DNA of 42,048 nucleotides, from the NCBI GenBank assembly GCA_017430675.1, contig JAFRMM010000140.1:1-42048 (forward strand). Reading direction: 5' to 3'. Shown here piece after piece: positions 15,162-22,864 of this stretch (the first letter of the stretch is position 1; every line of letters begins with the position of its first letter). The notes beneath the pieces were generated by a model. It saw only the letters and a list, made by a program, of their open reading frames with translations, did not search any database and had not been told where the DNA came from. Made by a program: the position numbers and the translations under genes. This DNA is from Prevotella sp. (GTDB lineage Bacteria > Bacteroidota > Bacteroidia > Bacteroidales > Bacteroidaceae).

Positions 15162-15909
15162 CCCTATTCATGTAAATGATATTGTCACTCTCCACTTTCT
15201 CCTTACTGACGACCTCCTGCAGACGGATCCTGCGCTGGATATTACCATAGACGGATTGGTCTGAAGGGGTGATGCTGACCTTCATCCTCACCCGATAGTC
15301 ATTAACAGTACCATCATCCATATATTCCTGGTATATCCTGGGCGTGTCTAATCCATATATCTCATACGGGGCCATGTAAATCGTCTCTTCTGAACCGACT
15401 ACCGTTCCACGGAGCAGCGAATACTGCCATGAATCAAAGTCGTTGGTCGAGCGCACATGCACCATCTGTACATCCATCTCCAGATCGCGCCGACCTTCCT
15501 CACGGATACCCACATACTCCTTGCTGAGCACTTCCAGCAGGGTAAAATTGTAGCGCGAAGCATCAGCCAAATAGATGCCCTGCTCCACCAGCGGAGCCAG
15601 CACGTCCTCAGCCTCTATCTGCAGTCTATAGCGATAGCCCTCCTCGAACTCAAAACCATTAATCTGATCCATCATAAAGGTCGCCGTACGGTTTCCCGCA
15701 CCGTCTGTGGCCTCCATCACAGGGTATATGGAAGTATAGCCACCCCAGAAATCACCACCCAATACATACTCGGGCTCGATCATCACAGTCCACACCTCGG
15801 TGTATTTCCCTGTCCTGACCGTCCCATGACCATCACCATCATACACGGCATTATCCGCAGAGCAGGCCGTCAATGCGGCCAGCATCAGAATTGCAAATAA
15901 CTTTTTCAT
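15130..15909 (-). CDS. Predicted lipoprotein, second gene of the sigma operon, function unknown
   Basis: The 259-residue product starts MKKLFAILMLAALTACSADN, a clear SPII signal with lipobox LTAC-S. An in-frame TTG three codons upstream is rejected because ATG at 15909 overlaps the preceding stop in the standard ATGA arrangement. The mature protein is acidic and beta-rich, with repeated aromatic-rich strands (GKYTEVWTVMIEPEYVLGG, FEEGYRYRLQIEAEDV). The C-terminal part (IRLQEVVSKEKVESDNIIYM) resembles the DUF4377-type ending seen in small Bacteroidota lipoproteins, an uncertain comparison. Function is unknown. It overlaps the next gene by 32 bases. Confidence 0.75.
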   Translation of the reverse strand: MKKLFAILMLAALTACSADNAVYDGDGHGTVRTGKYTEVWTVMIEPEYVLGGDFWGGYTSIYPVMEATDGAGNRTATFMMDQINGFEFEEGYRYRLQIEAEDVLAPLVEQGIYLADASRYNFTLLEVLSKEYVGIREEGRRDLEMDVQMVHVRSTNDFDSWQYSLLRGTVVGSEETIYMAPYEIYGLDTPRIYQEYMDDGTVNDYRVRMKVSITPSDQSVYGNIQRRIRLQEVVSKEKVESDNIIYMNRDEAEQIVYGK

Positions 15910-16487
15910 TTGAACCAATTATCTAAGTCTTCCTTTGTCGTAGTATAAGTCTCCTTGATTTTCCGAAGTTGTTCGTCCGTCAGACGTTGGAGCACGATAT
16001 AAACGTATATTTTCTTATTTTCACCGCCCCTGACACCAGCCCATTTGACGATCCTGATCTTCTCTGGACTGACGGTAAGAACGGTAAAGCCCTCCTCGCC
16101 GTCGAAATACACCTTACCTGTTGTCTCGTCGTACTGCATCGTGTAATCGAGATGTACATCTGCCGGATAGGCATCCATATAGACGAAAAGGGTTGCCCTC
16201 CCTTCGCCGAACTCATAACTTAAAGGGCCACCGCCACACATTCCTTCCCAGTAATCCTTTTTTGCAACCGTTCCGTCACTCATGATTTCATAGGTCTCTG
16301 CCTCGCGCCAGCCATAGCCGACGGCGCACCTGCTGAAGTCTTCCGCACTGACGGGTTGCTTGATATCAACGATGAATTCACCAGAACTGTTGAATTTACC
16401 CACCGGATTATCCTCCTCGGAACAACTAGCCAGCAGTCCCGCTGCCAGCAATATCATCAAGAATCTTGTCTTCATTATTCTCTTCAT
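15906..16487 (-). CDS. Predicted lipoprotein, first gene of the sigma operon, function unknown
   Basis: The 193-residue product carries a lipoprotein signal (MKRIMKTRFLMILLAAGLLA, lipobox LASC-SEED), with Ser/Glu/Asp after the cysteine as in surface-exported Bacteroidota lipoproteins. The second Met (MKTRF) is an alternative start. The mature part is a small beta-rich domain with the phrases CAVGYGWREAETYEIMSDG and WEGMCGGGPLSYEFGEG, ending in a charged helical tail (LTDEQLRKIKETYTTTKEDL). No enzymatic motif is visible. It leads an operon with two further lipoproteins, the ECF sigma factor and the membrane-spanning anti-sigma-like gene. The promoter lies at 16517-16549 and a palindrome array lies further upstream. 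Confidence 0.75.
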   Translation of the reverse strand: MKRIMKTRFLMILLAAGLLASCSEEDNPVGKFNSSGEFIVDIKQPVSAEDFSRCAVGYGWREAETYEIMSDGTVAKKDYWEGMCGGGPLSYEFGEGRATLFVYMDAYPADVHLDYTMQYDETTGKVYFDGEEGFTVLTVSPEKIRIVKWAGVRGGENKKIYVYIVLQRLTDEQLRKIKETYTTTKEDLDNWFK

Positions 16488-16516
16488 TTTGATGGTTTCG
16501 TCTATATATATAACTG

Positions 16517-16549
16517 CAAAATTACAAAACCTTGCATGGGATCTTCAAA
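16517..16549 (-). promoter_or_regulatory. Promoter of the lipoprotein-sigma-anti-sigma operon
   Basis: On the minus strand a -33 TTTG (16546-16549) and a -7 TAATTTTG (16517-16524) are separated by 21 bases, close to the Bacteroidota housekeeping promoter layout. The -7 box lies 29 bases before the first start codon. Confidence 0.7.
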
Positions 16550-16610
16550 ATTTAACATTCTTTTCGAAAAAACCATGGAATCTATTTCCTGGAAAGCCAT
16601 GCGTCAGCAA

Positions 16611-16670
16611 TTTGACAATTGTCAAACGATCAACTGACAATTGTCAGACGTTCGTTTGACAATTGTCAAA
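16611..16670. repeat. Triple palindrome array, copy 1 (22-bp period)
   Basis: Three palindromes with core TGACAATTGTCA lie at 16611-16626, 16634-16647 and 16655-16670. Their centres are exactly 22 bases apart, with spacers of the form CGWTCD. The first and third are perfect 16-bp palindromes (TTTGACAATTGTCAAA). The array is followed on the right by TTACCAACCC. A second copy with the same geometry and flank lies at 36890-36949. It sits about 60 bases upstream of the -33 box of the sigma operon. Two-turn spacing of perfect palindromes suggests cooperative binding of a dimeric protein; no known regulator site was recognised. Confidence 0.9.
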
Positions 16671-16691
16671 TTACCAACCCTGCTGCAAGAT

Positions 16692-17684
16692 TTAATGCTG
16701 TTCCTTATAGATCACCTTATTGGCACCACTGGTGATCTTCAGGGCCTCGGGATGTTCTTTGATAAACGAGTCAATGTGGCGCACACGCTTCTGCTCGAAG
16801 ATCTCCTCCATGGCAATAAGGATGCCTGTCTCCTCCACATCGCCGAAGCCGTAGTTGATGGCCGTACCAAACAGTTTCATCGTTGGCGATAGGTTCATAT
16901 AGGCATTCACCAACGGCGGAATGTTATAGCCAAGTTTACGAATCTCCGAGTTCAGGATGCGATAGTCCTCCTTGAAGTTATTCCCAGAGAAAACCTGTTC
17001 GAGTTCCGCAGGGTCGGACTCTATTTTCAGCGGTTTCATCGGGATTATCAGATGTTCCTTGTCGTCGAAATACTTCTTCAGGAAATAGAGGATCATATCA
17101 CGGCCCTTGCGGATATACGAAGGATACATCGTCATCTTACCGAAGAAATAGCGCACGTTTGGCTTGATGACTGTCAGTGCCCCCAGTCCGTCCCAGAGGT
17201 TGTCGAGTGCAAAGAGGCTCTTTGCTCCCATGCGTGAACTCTGGTAGGGCAGTGAGACAAACGAACGTCCGAGTTCAATGGTATAGGGCATATACTCCTT
17301 CAGGAACTTCTCCGAGAAATGGAACATGTGACTGGTGGCGAGTATCGGCTGTCCCTCGTCATCCAAATCCCAGTCTGTACCTTCCAGATAGCGATAACCG
17401 CCGATAATCTCCTCCGCCTCCGGATTCCAGACGATGAGTTGCTTGTAACAGTTCTCGCAGATATCGAACTCATCGATATCCATATCCTTACCCGTGCCAC
17501 CGCCCGCCTCGCGGAAGACGACTTCACGCAGACGCCCGATTTCCTTCATGACGTTGGGGGCATTGTGAGCCGTAATCACGTAGATCTCGTTGTGGCTCTT
17601 GTTCGTCATCCTCAACTGGCGTTCTGGTGTCAATTCGCGCTTGAGAATTTCTTTGTCAATGGGTTGGATAATCTCTTGTTCCAT
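16692..17684 (-). CDS. glsB: Glycine lipid N-acyltransferase (GlsB-like, GNAT fold)
   Basis: In Bacteroides the GlsB enzyme joins a beta-hydroxy fatty acyl chain to the amino group of glycine, giving the lyso form of glycine lipid, a membrane aminolipid. The 330-residue protein has the OlsB/hemolysin-type acyltransferase pattern: LREVVFREAGGGTGKDMDID, an IIGGYRYLEG strand, ELGRSFVSLPYQ and a C-terminal extension. It follows glsA (17714-18538) by 29 bases on the same strand, the same pairing as in Bacteroides thetaiotaomicron. No membrane helix is evident. The pairing makes glycine lipid synthesis more likely than ornithine lipid synthesis, but amino-acid specificity is inferred. Confidence 0.85.
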   Translation of the reverse strand: MEQEIIQPIDKEILKRELTPERQLRMTNKSHNEIYVITAHNAPNVMKEIGRLREVVFREAGGGTGKDMDIDEFDICENCYKQLIVWNPEAEEIIGGYRYLEGTDWDLDDEGQPILATSHMFHFSEKFLKEYMPYTIELGRSFVSLPYQSSRMGAKSLFALDNLWDGLGALTVIKPNVRYFFGKMTMYPSYIRKGRDMILYFLKKYFDDKEHLIIPMKPLKIESDPAELEQVFSGNNFKEDYRILNSEIRKLGYNIPPLVNAYMNLSPTMKLFGTAINYGFGDVEETGILIAMEEIFEQKRVRHIDSFIKEHPEALKITSGANKVIYKEQH

Positions 17685-17713
17685 CGGTTCTGTATTGGTT
17701 GTGATTCGTTTAC

Positions 17714-18538
17714 TTACAGGGTATATACTTGTTCACGGACGTACTGTGCCCACTCCAAAGGTTTGCGGCTCTTGTCGAAGGTCTGCCAGGGAATCGGTTT
17801 GCCCACAGCCACACGGAATGTCTTGTGCACGTTCTTGTACATCTCATCGACTAAGAACAACATGGCCAGGTTAAAAGGCAGGAAACGGTCGGAGAAGTTG
17901 GCAAGACGGTAGAAGAAGTTGGAGTTCTGACCACTGAAGTGGATGGGTACTATGTCGCGCTGGTATTCCACGCTTTTCGATATGAAGGTCTTCGTCCATG
18001 GGATGTCCTGAACCTCACCTTTCTTCTTCCGGGAGCAAAGGCCCGCAGGGAACATCAACATGTGATTATCACTCTGGAAACCCGCTTCCACCATAGCGGG
18101 GAAATTCCGGCTCTGACTGCCTGTCTTGTTGATAGGTATGCAGACAGGCGCCAATCCAGGGAGGTTCATCAACAGATCGTTGACCAGATAGCGGAAGCGT
18201 CCGTCATAATGCCTACCAATAATCGCCCCCAATGCCACACCATCCTCACCGCCGAGCGGGTGATTGCTGACGAAAGTATAAAGGCGACCGTCCTGAGCAT
18301 CTGGCAAGTTCTCCTTACCCTCAATCTCCAATGTCATATCCAGATACCTGACACACTCTTCCAACCACTCCACACCTACTTTGTCACGATTCTCCCAAAG
18401 GAAGGCATTCACCTGATCCTCATGAACGATACGCCTCAGCCAATTCACCAGAGGGCGCGGCAAGAACTTTGCCTTCGCTCCCATCTTTCCTTTCAGAATG
18501 CTATTAATGTCGATCGTTTTCTCCGTGACAGGCGCCAT
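17714..18538 (-). CDS. glsA: Glycine lipid O-acyltransferase (GlsA-like, PlsC family)
   Basis: GlsA adds the second acyl chain to the hydroxyl of lyso-glycine lipid at the inner membrane. The 274-residue protein is a PlsC-type acyltransferase with SNHPLGGEDG in place of the usual NHX4D block, PINKTGSQSRNFP (block II) and MLMFPAGLCSRK (the FPEG-like block III); PAGLCSR in place of PEGTRS is typical of this branch. The start at 18538 (MAPVTEKTID) was chosen because the in-frame codon at 18598 lies upstream of the likely -7 element. It is the promoter-proximal gene of the glsA-glsB pair and is divergent from mraZ. Confidence 0.83.
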   Translation of the reverse strand: MAPVTEKTIDINSILKGKMGAKAKFLPRPLVNWLRRIVHEDQVNAFLWENRDKVGVEWLEECVRYLDMTLEIEGKENLPDAQDGRLYTFVSNHPLGGEDGVALGAIIGRHYDGRFRYLVNDLLMNLPGLAPVCIPINKTGSQSRNFPAMVEAGFQSDNHMLMFPAGLCSRKKKGEVQDIPWTKTFISKSVEYQRDIVPIHFSGQNSNFFYRLANFSDRFLPFNLAMLFLVDEMYKNVHKTFRVAVGKPIPWQTFDKSRKPLEWAQYVREQVYTL

Positions 18539-18565
18539 TTCTCTACACAAAACACTTACAAGGTG

Positions 18566-18599
18566 CAAAAATAGCACATTTCTTTCAAATCTGAGCAAA
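18566..18599 (-). promoter_or_regulatory. Promoter of glsA-glsB
   Basis: On the minus strand TTTG (18596-18599) and TATTTTTG (18566-18573) are separated by 22 bases. The -7 box lies 27 bases upstream of the chosen glsA start. Confidence 0.6.
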
Positions 18600-18680
18600 A
18601 AAACAGAAGAAATTGTTTCTTTTTAAATGTATTTTATACACGCAGCGGGTTCAAATCAATAAATAAAGTTAAAATCTAAA

Positions 18681-18710
18681 AAAAGTGGGGAAAAGTGGCG
18701 GGATGTGGGG
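18681..18710 (+). promoter_or_regulatory. MraZ box: three 10-bp direct repeats upstream of mraZ
   Basis: Three consecutive 10-bp units, AAAAGTGGGG, AAAAGTGGCG and GGATGTGGGG, each contain GTGG at the same phase. MraZ is known to bind arrays of TGGG-type or AAAGTG-type repeats with 10-bp spacing in front of its own operon in other bacteria. The array ends 10 bases before the -7 box, overlapping the expected -33 region, which fits autorepression. Confidence 0.85.
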
Positions 18711-18720
18711 GAATTTTATA

Positions 18721-18728
18721 TAATTTTG
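18721..18728 (+). promoter_or_regulatory. Promoter -7 element of the dcw cluster
   Basis: TAATTTTG fits TAnnTTTG and lies 27 bases before the mraZ start codon. It is directly downstream of the MraZ box. Confidence 0.65.
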
Positions 18729-18755
18729 TAACCGAATTCATTAAAATATGTACAC

Positions 18756-19211
18756 ATGCGTTTTCTAGGTAATATTGAAGCCAAGACAGATGTGAAGGGA
18801 AGGGCCTTCCTGCCAGCCGTTTTCCGCAAGGTGCTACAGGCATCGGGCGAGGAAAACCTGGTACTGCGCAGGGATGTCTTCCAGAAATGTCTGGTGCTCT
18901 ACCCGGAAAGCGTTTGGAATGCAAGATTGGACATGCTGAAAAGCCAACTCCGCCAGTGGAAGCCCGCCCACCAGCAAATGTTCCGGCAGTTTGTCTCAGA
19001 GGCAGAGGTAGTGAACCTCGACGGCAACGGCCGTTTCCTGATATCCAAACGTCTGCAGAAGATGGCAGAGATTGATCAGGACATCCAGTTCATCGGCATG
19101 GACGACACGATAGAGATCTGGTCACCGAAGAATCTGAGCCAGACACTCAAGACTGACGAGGATTTCAGCACGGAATTTGAAAACATCATGAATGCAAGCG
19201 ATGCCTTATGA
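18756..19211 (+). CDS. mraZ: Transcriptional regulator MraZ
   Basis: MraZ is a ring-forming AbrB-fold DNA-binding protein that regulates the dcw cluster and binds direct repeats upstream of its own gene. The 151-residue product has the two SpoVT/AbrB-like halves: FLGNIEAKTDVKGRAFLPAV at the start and VVNLDGNGRFLISKRLQKMA after residue 85, with the family tail DDTIEIWSPK. Length is normal. The gene opens the cluster 27 bases after a -7 element and 45 bases after a three-unit MraZ box. Its stop overlaps the rsmH start by four bases. Confidence 0.95.
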   Translation: MRFLGNIEAKTDVKGRAFLPAVFRKVLQASGEENLVLRRDVFQKCLVLYPESVWNARLDMLKSQLRQWKPAHQQMFRQFVSEAEVVNLDGNGRFLISKRLQKMAEIDQDIQFIGMDDTIEIWSPKNLSQTLKTDEDFSTEFENIMNASDAL

Positions 19212-20122
19212 TTACAACCGCTGAGACATATCACACTCCAGTACTCCTTCAGGAGAGCATCGGCGGGCTTGGCATCAAGCCCGACGGTGTTTATGTGGAT
19301 GTCACCTTCGGCGGTGGAGGACACAGTCGGGAGATCCTGCGACACCTCGGGAAGAACGGTCATCTGTACAGTTTCGACCAAGACGAGGATGCCGAGAGGA
19401 ATATTCCTGACGACGATAGGCTGACGTTCATCAGAAGCAATTTCAGATATATCAGGAACTGGATGCGCTACTATGATGTAGAGCAAATCGACGGTCTGCT
19501 GGCAGACCTCGGGGTCTCCAGCCACCATTTCGACGACGAGACACGCGGCTTCTCCTTCCGCTTCGACGCGCCCCTTGACATGCGGATGAACAAACGGGCC
19601 GGTATGACGGCGGCAGACATCCTCAACACCTACGACGAGAAGCAACTGGCCGATATCCTCTACCTCTACGGCGAACTGAAGAACGCACGAAAGATTGCTT
19701 CTGCCATCGTGAAGGCTCGGAGTGAGAAAACGATCGTGACGACTGGCGATCTGTTGCAGGTCACAGAACAGTTCCTCCCCCGTGAGCGGGAAAAGAAAGA
19801 GGTTGCCAAACTGTTTCAGGCGCTCCGTATCGAGGCGAACCGTGAGATGGATGCCCTGAAAGAGATGCTGAACGGTGCAGAAGAACTGCTTCGCGAAGGC
19901 GGACGGTTATCAGTGATCACCTACCACTCACTGGAAGACCGCATCGTGAAGAACTTCATGAAGGCGGGCAATGCAGAGGGTAAGGTGCAGCAGGATTTCT
20001 TCGGACGCATTGAGGTGCCCTTTAAGCAAACAGGCAACAAGGTCATCGTTCCTGATGACGCCGAACAACAGCGCAATCCCCGTAGTCGGAGCGCGAAACT
20101 GAGAATCGCTGAGAAGGCTTAG
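19208..20122 (+). CDS. rsmH: 16S rRNA (cytosine-1402 N4)-methyltransferase
   Basis: RsmH (MraW) transfers a methyl group from S-adenosylmethionine to N4 of C1402 in the 16S rRNA P site. The 304-residue protein has the AdoMet motif VDVTFGGGGHSREIL, the conserved HTPVLLQESI start, GLLADLGVSSHHFDD, RGFSFRFDAPLDMRM, and the C-terminal VITYHSLEDRIVKNF and RSRSAKLRIAE. Length is normal. It overlaps mraZ by four bases and is followed after 12 bases by ftsL. Confidence 0.97.
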   Translation: MITTAETYHTPVLLQESIGGLGIKPDGVYVDVTFGGGGHSREILRHLGKNGHLYSFDQDEDAERNIPDDDRLTFIRSNFRYIRNWMRYYDVEQIDGLLADLGVSSHHFDDETRGFSFRFDAPLDMRMNKRAGMTAADILNTYDEKQLADILYLYGELKNARKIASAIVKARSEKTIVTTGDLLQVTEQFLPREREKKEVAKLFQALRIEANREMDALKEMLNGAEELLREGGRLSVITYHSLEDRIVKNFMKAGNAEGKVQQDFFGRIEVPFKQTGNKVIVPDDAEQQRNPRSRSAKLRIAEKA

Positions 20123-20134
20123 AACAAGAAAGTG

Positions 20135-20647
20135 ATGAGTAAGAAAGACGACATAGTACTGGAAATCGAGCAGACGGTGGTTGAAGAGCCTGCCGCTCGG
20201 GAAAAGCAGTTGCCTGAGGAAGAGGTGAGTCTCAGGGAAGAGGCTACCGAGATGAAGGAGCATGCCAAGAAGACCATCCAGTTGATCAAGGAAAAAGCCA
20301 AGGAAGAAGATCCGAAACTGACGCCCTCCTTGACCCTGCGTACCATCCTCGGCGGCGACTTCCTGACAGCAGAGATGGTGCGCCGCCAGATCTGGCTCTT
20401 TGTGCTGCTCGTAGTGTTCTGCATCGCATACGTCGCCGTCCGTTACCAGTGCCAGCAGGACCTGATCGCCATCGACAAACTGGAGAAGGAGTTGCTTGAC
20501 GCAAAGTACAAGGCCCTCTCCAGTTCGAGCACCCTCACGGAGAAGTGTCGCGAGAGTCATGTGCTGGATGCCCTGAAGCAGAATAAGGACAGTCTGCTAC
20601 ATATCGCAGACCAGCCCCCATATATAATATATGTACCCGAGGAATAA
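20135..20647 (+). CDS. ftsL: FtsL-like cell division protein
   Basis: The 170-residue product is a bitopic inner-membrane protein in the ftsL position between rsmH and ftsI. It has an unusually long acidic/basic cytoplasmic N-terminus (residues 1-86, with EEPAAREKQLPEEEVSLREE), one membrane helix (about 88-108, IWLFVLLVVFCIAYVAV) and a short periplasmic coiled coil (LEKELLDAKYKALSSSSTL). FtsL joins FtsB and FtsQ to activate FtsWI at the septum. The assignment rests on position and topology more than on residue identity. Long N-terminal tails are common in the Bacteroidota FtsL-like family. ATG at 20135 is preferred over GTG one codon upstream. Confidence 0.85.
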   Translation: MSKKDDIVLEIEQTVVEEPAAREKQLPEEEVSLREEATEMKEHAKKTIQLIKEKAKEEDPKLTPSLTLRTILGGDFLTAEMVRRQIWLFVLLVVFCIAYVAVRYQCQQDLIAIDKLEKELLDAKYKALSSSSTLTEKCRESHVLDALKQNKDSLLHIADQPPYIIYVPEE

Positions 20648-20656
20648 GAAGACGGT

Positions 20657-22852
20657 ATGAGCAAGTTTAAGACTGACAAGGTGATGCCCCGCTACTTCGC
20701 CATCGCAGTAGCCCTGACATTGATTGGTTTTGCCGTAGTCGGCAAGGCCATGTACATCATGACCGTCAAGAAGGGCTATTGGACACAGGTAGCCGACCGT
20801 CTGAAGCGCGACAGTGTAAGCGTAAAGCCTGCTCGCGGCAACATCCTCAGTTGCGACGGTCAACTGATGGCCAGCAGCATTCCTGAATACAGGATCTTCA
20901 TGGATTTCCAGGCCGGTACAGGTGACTCGCTCAGCAACCATCGTCACGACTCCCTCTGGACAGAGAAGATTGACAGCATCTGCTATGAACTCAACCAGAT
21001 ATTCCCCACCAAGTCTGCCGCGGAGTTCAAGGCTCACCTCTTGGAAGGTATGCATAAGGTTCAGAAGAACGGTTCCGTCGGAGCACGCCATTGGGCCATC
21101 TGGCCGCGCCGCATCGACTACAATACGTTCTGCGAAGTACATAAACTGCCTATTTTTAAAGAACCTGTCTATAAGGGCGGATTCCACTGGGAAGAGTTTA
21201 ATTCCCGCAACCACCCCTTCGGCACATTGGCATGGCGCACCATCGGTGACATGTTCGGTGCCAAGGACAGTGCCAAAAACGGGTTGGAACTGTCATTCGA
21301 CTCACTGTTGCGTGGCACGAACGGTCTGATGCACCGTCGAAAGGTGCTGAACAAATATATGGACATCCCCGTACAGACTCCCATCGACGGCTATGATATC
21401 GTAACGACCATCGACGTAGGCATGCAGGATCTGGCAGAGCGTGCCGTCATTGAAGAACTGAAGGAGATCAACGGAGAGATGGGCGTAGCCATTCTCATGG
21501 AGGTGAAGACAGGCGATGTGAAAGCCATCGTCAACATGCAGCGCGGTGCCGACGGTGAGTACCACGAGATGGTGAACAACGCCATCAGTTACCGTTGTGA
21601 GCCAGGCTCCGTATTCAAGGTTGCCTCCTTCCTCGTGGCCCTCGACGATGGGGTAATCCCCAGGGACACCAATTTCGTCATCCATACTGGCAGTGGTGTG
21701 ATGGAGATGCACGGCCGTCCGATGAAGGACCACAACTGGCGCCGTGGCGGTTATCAGGACATTAATGTCGCCCGTGCCCTCGAGGTCAGTTCGAACATCG
21801 GTGTGAGTTATGTCATCGACAAGTTCTATGGCAGTAACCCCACGAAATACGTACAGGGGCTCTATCGCGTGGGTATCCACGAAGACCTGAAGATCCCCTT
21901 GGTAGGTTATCAGCCACCCTATATCCGTATGCCTGACACAAAGACCACCGACCGTGCCAAGTTCTGGAGTAAGACCACCTTGCCCTGGATGAGTATCGGC
22001 TATGAGACACAGATCGCCCCGATCAATACCGTGGCCTTCTATAACGCTATCGCCAATGACGGCAAGATGATGCAACCCCGTTTTGTGAAGCAGTTGATGA
22101 AGGACGGACAGGTCGTCAAGGAATACGAGCCCGTCGTACTCAAGGAGAATATCGCCAAACCTGCAACCATCAAGATGATGCAGACCATCCTGGAACATGT
22201 GGTCAGTCAAGGACTGGGCCGCAAGGCTGGTTCCAAGTCGTTCAAGGTGGCTGGCAAGACGGGTACGGCACAGGTAGCCGACCAATATGGCGGCTATCAT
22301 TCAGGCACCACCCGCTACTGGCTGTCGTTTGCCGGCTATTTCCCTGCCGACGATCCCCGCTACACCTGCATCGTCTGTCTGAAGAAGTCGGGACTGCCCG
22401 CCTCCGGCGGTGGTATGTCGGGCGTGGTGTTCCACCATATCTCCGAGGGTGTGATGGCCCAGAACCTCAAGCGTAGCGTGGATGATGCCCGTGATACGGC
22501 ATCGGTCATCATTCCCGACGTCAAGGGCGGGGACATGGTGGCAGCCCATTACGTATTGAATCAGTTGGACGTCAAGACCAATAACAACTGGGGCGGTTCC
22601 TATACAGAAGGAAATCCCGTCTGGGGCAGGGCTCAGAAAGAGCCCAAGGGTGTGGTTCTCTCACAGATGAAAACCAACAAGAGCATTGTGCCAGATGTTA
22701 TCGGCATGGGGGCCCGCGATGCCGTCTATCTGTTAGAGAACATCGGCGTGAAGACAAAACTCAGGGGCAGAGGCAAGGTGAAGTCCCAGAGCATTTATGC
22801 CGGCACGGCCGTCAGACAGGGTATGGTCTGCGAACTGGTATTAGATAACTAA
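20657..22852 (+). CDS. ftsI: Septal peptidoglycan transpeptidase FtsI (PBP3) with PASTA domains
   Basis: FtsI cross-links septal peptidoglycan together with FtsW. The 731-residue protein has one N-terminal membrane helix (about 12-34), a dimerisation domain with KPARGNILSCDGQLMASS, and a transpeptidase domain with the active-site SVFK (Ser318-Lys321), SSN (378-380) and KTG (534-536). Two PASTA-like modules follow, beginning IIPDVKGGDMVAAHYVLNQL and IVPDVIGMGARDAVYLLENI, at about 610-731. PASTA tails on FtsI are regular in Bacteroidota. It starts nine bases after ftsL and is followed by murE after 12 bases. Confidence 0.96.
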   Translation: MSKFKTDKVMPRYFAIAVALTLIGFAVVGKAMYIMTVKKGYWTQVADRLKRDSVSVKPARGNILSCDGQLMASSIPEYRIFMDFQAGTGDSLSNHRHDSLWTEKIDSICYELNQIFPTKSAAEFKAHLLEGMHKVQKNGSVGARHWAIWPRRIDYNTFCEVHKLPIFKEPVYKGGFHWEEFNSRNHPFGTLAWRTIGDMFGAKDSAKNGLELSFDSLLRGTNGLMHRRKVLNKYMDIPVQTPIDGYDIVTTIDVGMQDLAERAVIEELKEINGEMGVAILMEVKTGDVKAIVNMQRGADGEYHEMVNNAISYRCEPGSVFKVASFLVALDDGVIPRDTNFVIHTGSGVMEMHGRPMKDHNWRRGGYQDINVARALEVSSNIGVSYVIDKFYGSNPTKYVQGLYRVGIHEDLKIPLVGYQPPYIRMPDTKTTDRAKFWSKTTLPWMSIGYETQIAPINTVAFYNAIANDGKMMQPRFVKQLMKDGQVVKEYEPVVLKENIAKPATIKMMQTILEHVVSQGLGRKAGSKSFKVAGKTGTAQVADQYGGYHSGTTRYWLSFAGYFPADDPRYTCIVCLKKSGLPASGGGMSGVVFHHISEGVMAQNLKRSVDDARDTASVIIPDVKGGDMVAAHYVLNQLDVKTNNNWGGSYTEGNPVWGRAQKEPKGVVLSQMKTNKSIVPDVIGMGARDAVYLLENIGVKTKLRGRGKVKSQSIYAGTAVRQGMVCELVLDN

Positions 22853-22864
22853 AAACATAAGGAT

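Noticed and set aside
16611..16670. CRISPR array at the palindrome sites (also 36890-36949)
   Set aside because: The repeats are perfect palindromes of 14-16 bp with 6-8 bp spacers of one sequence pattern, too short and too similar to be CRISPR spacers, and no cas gene is near.
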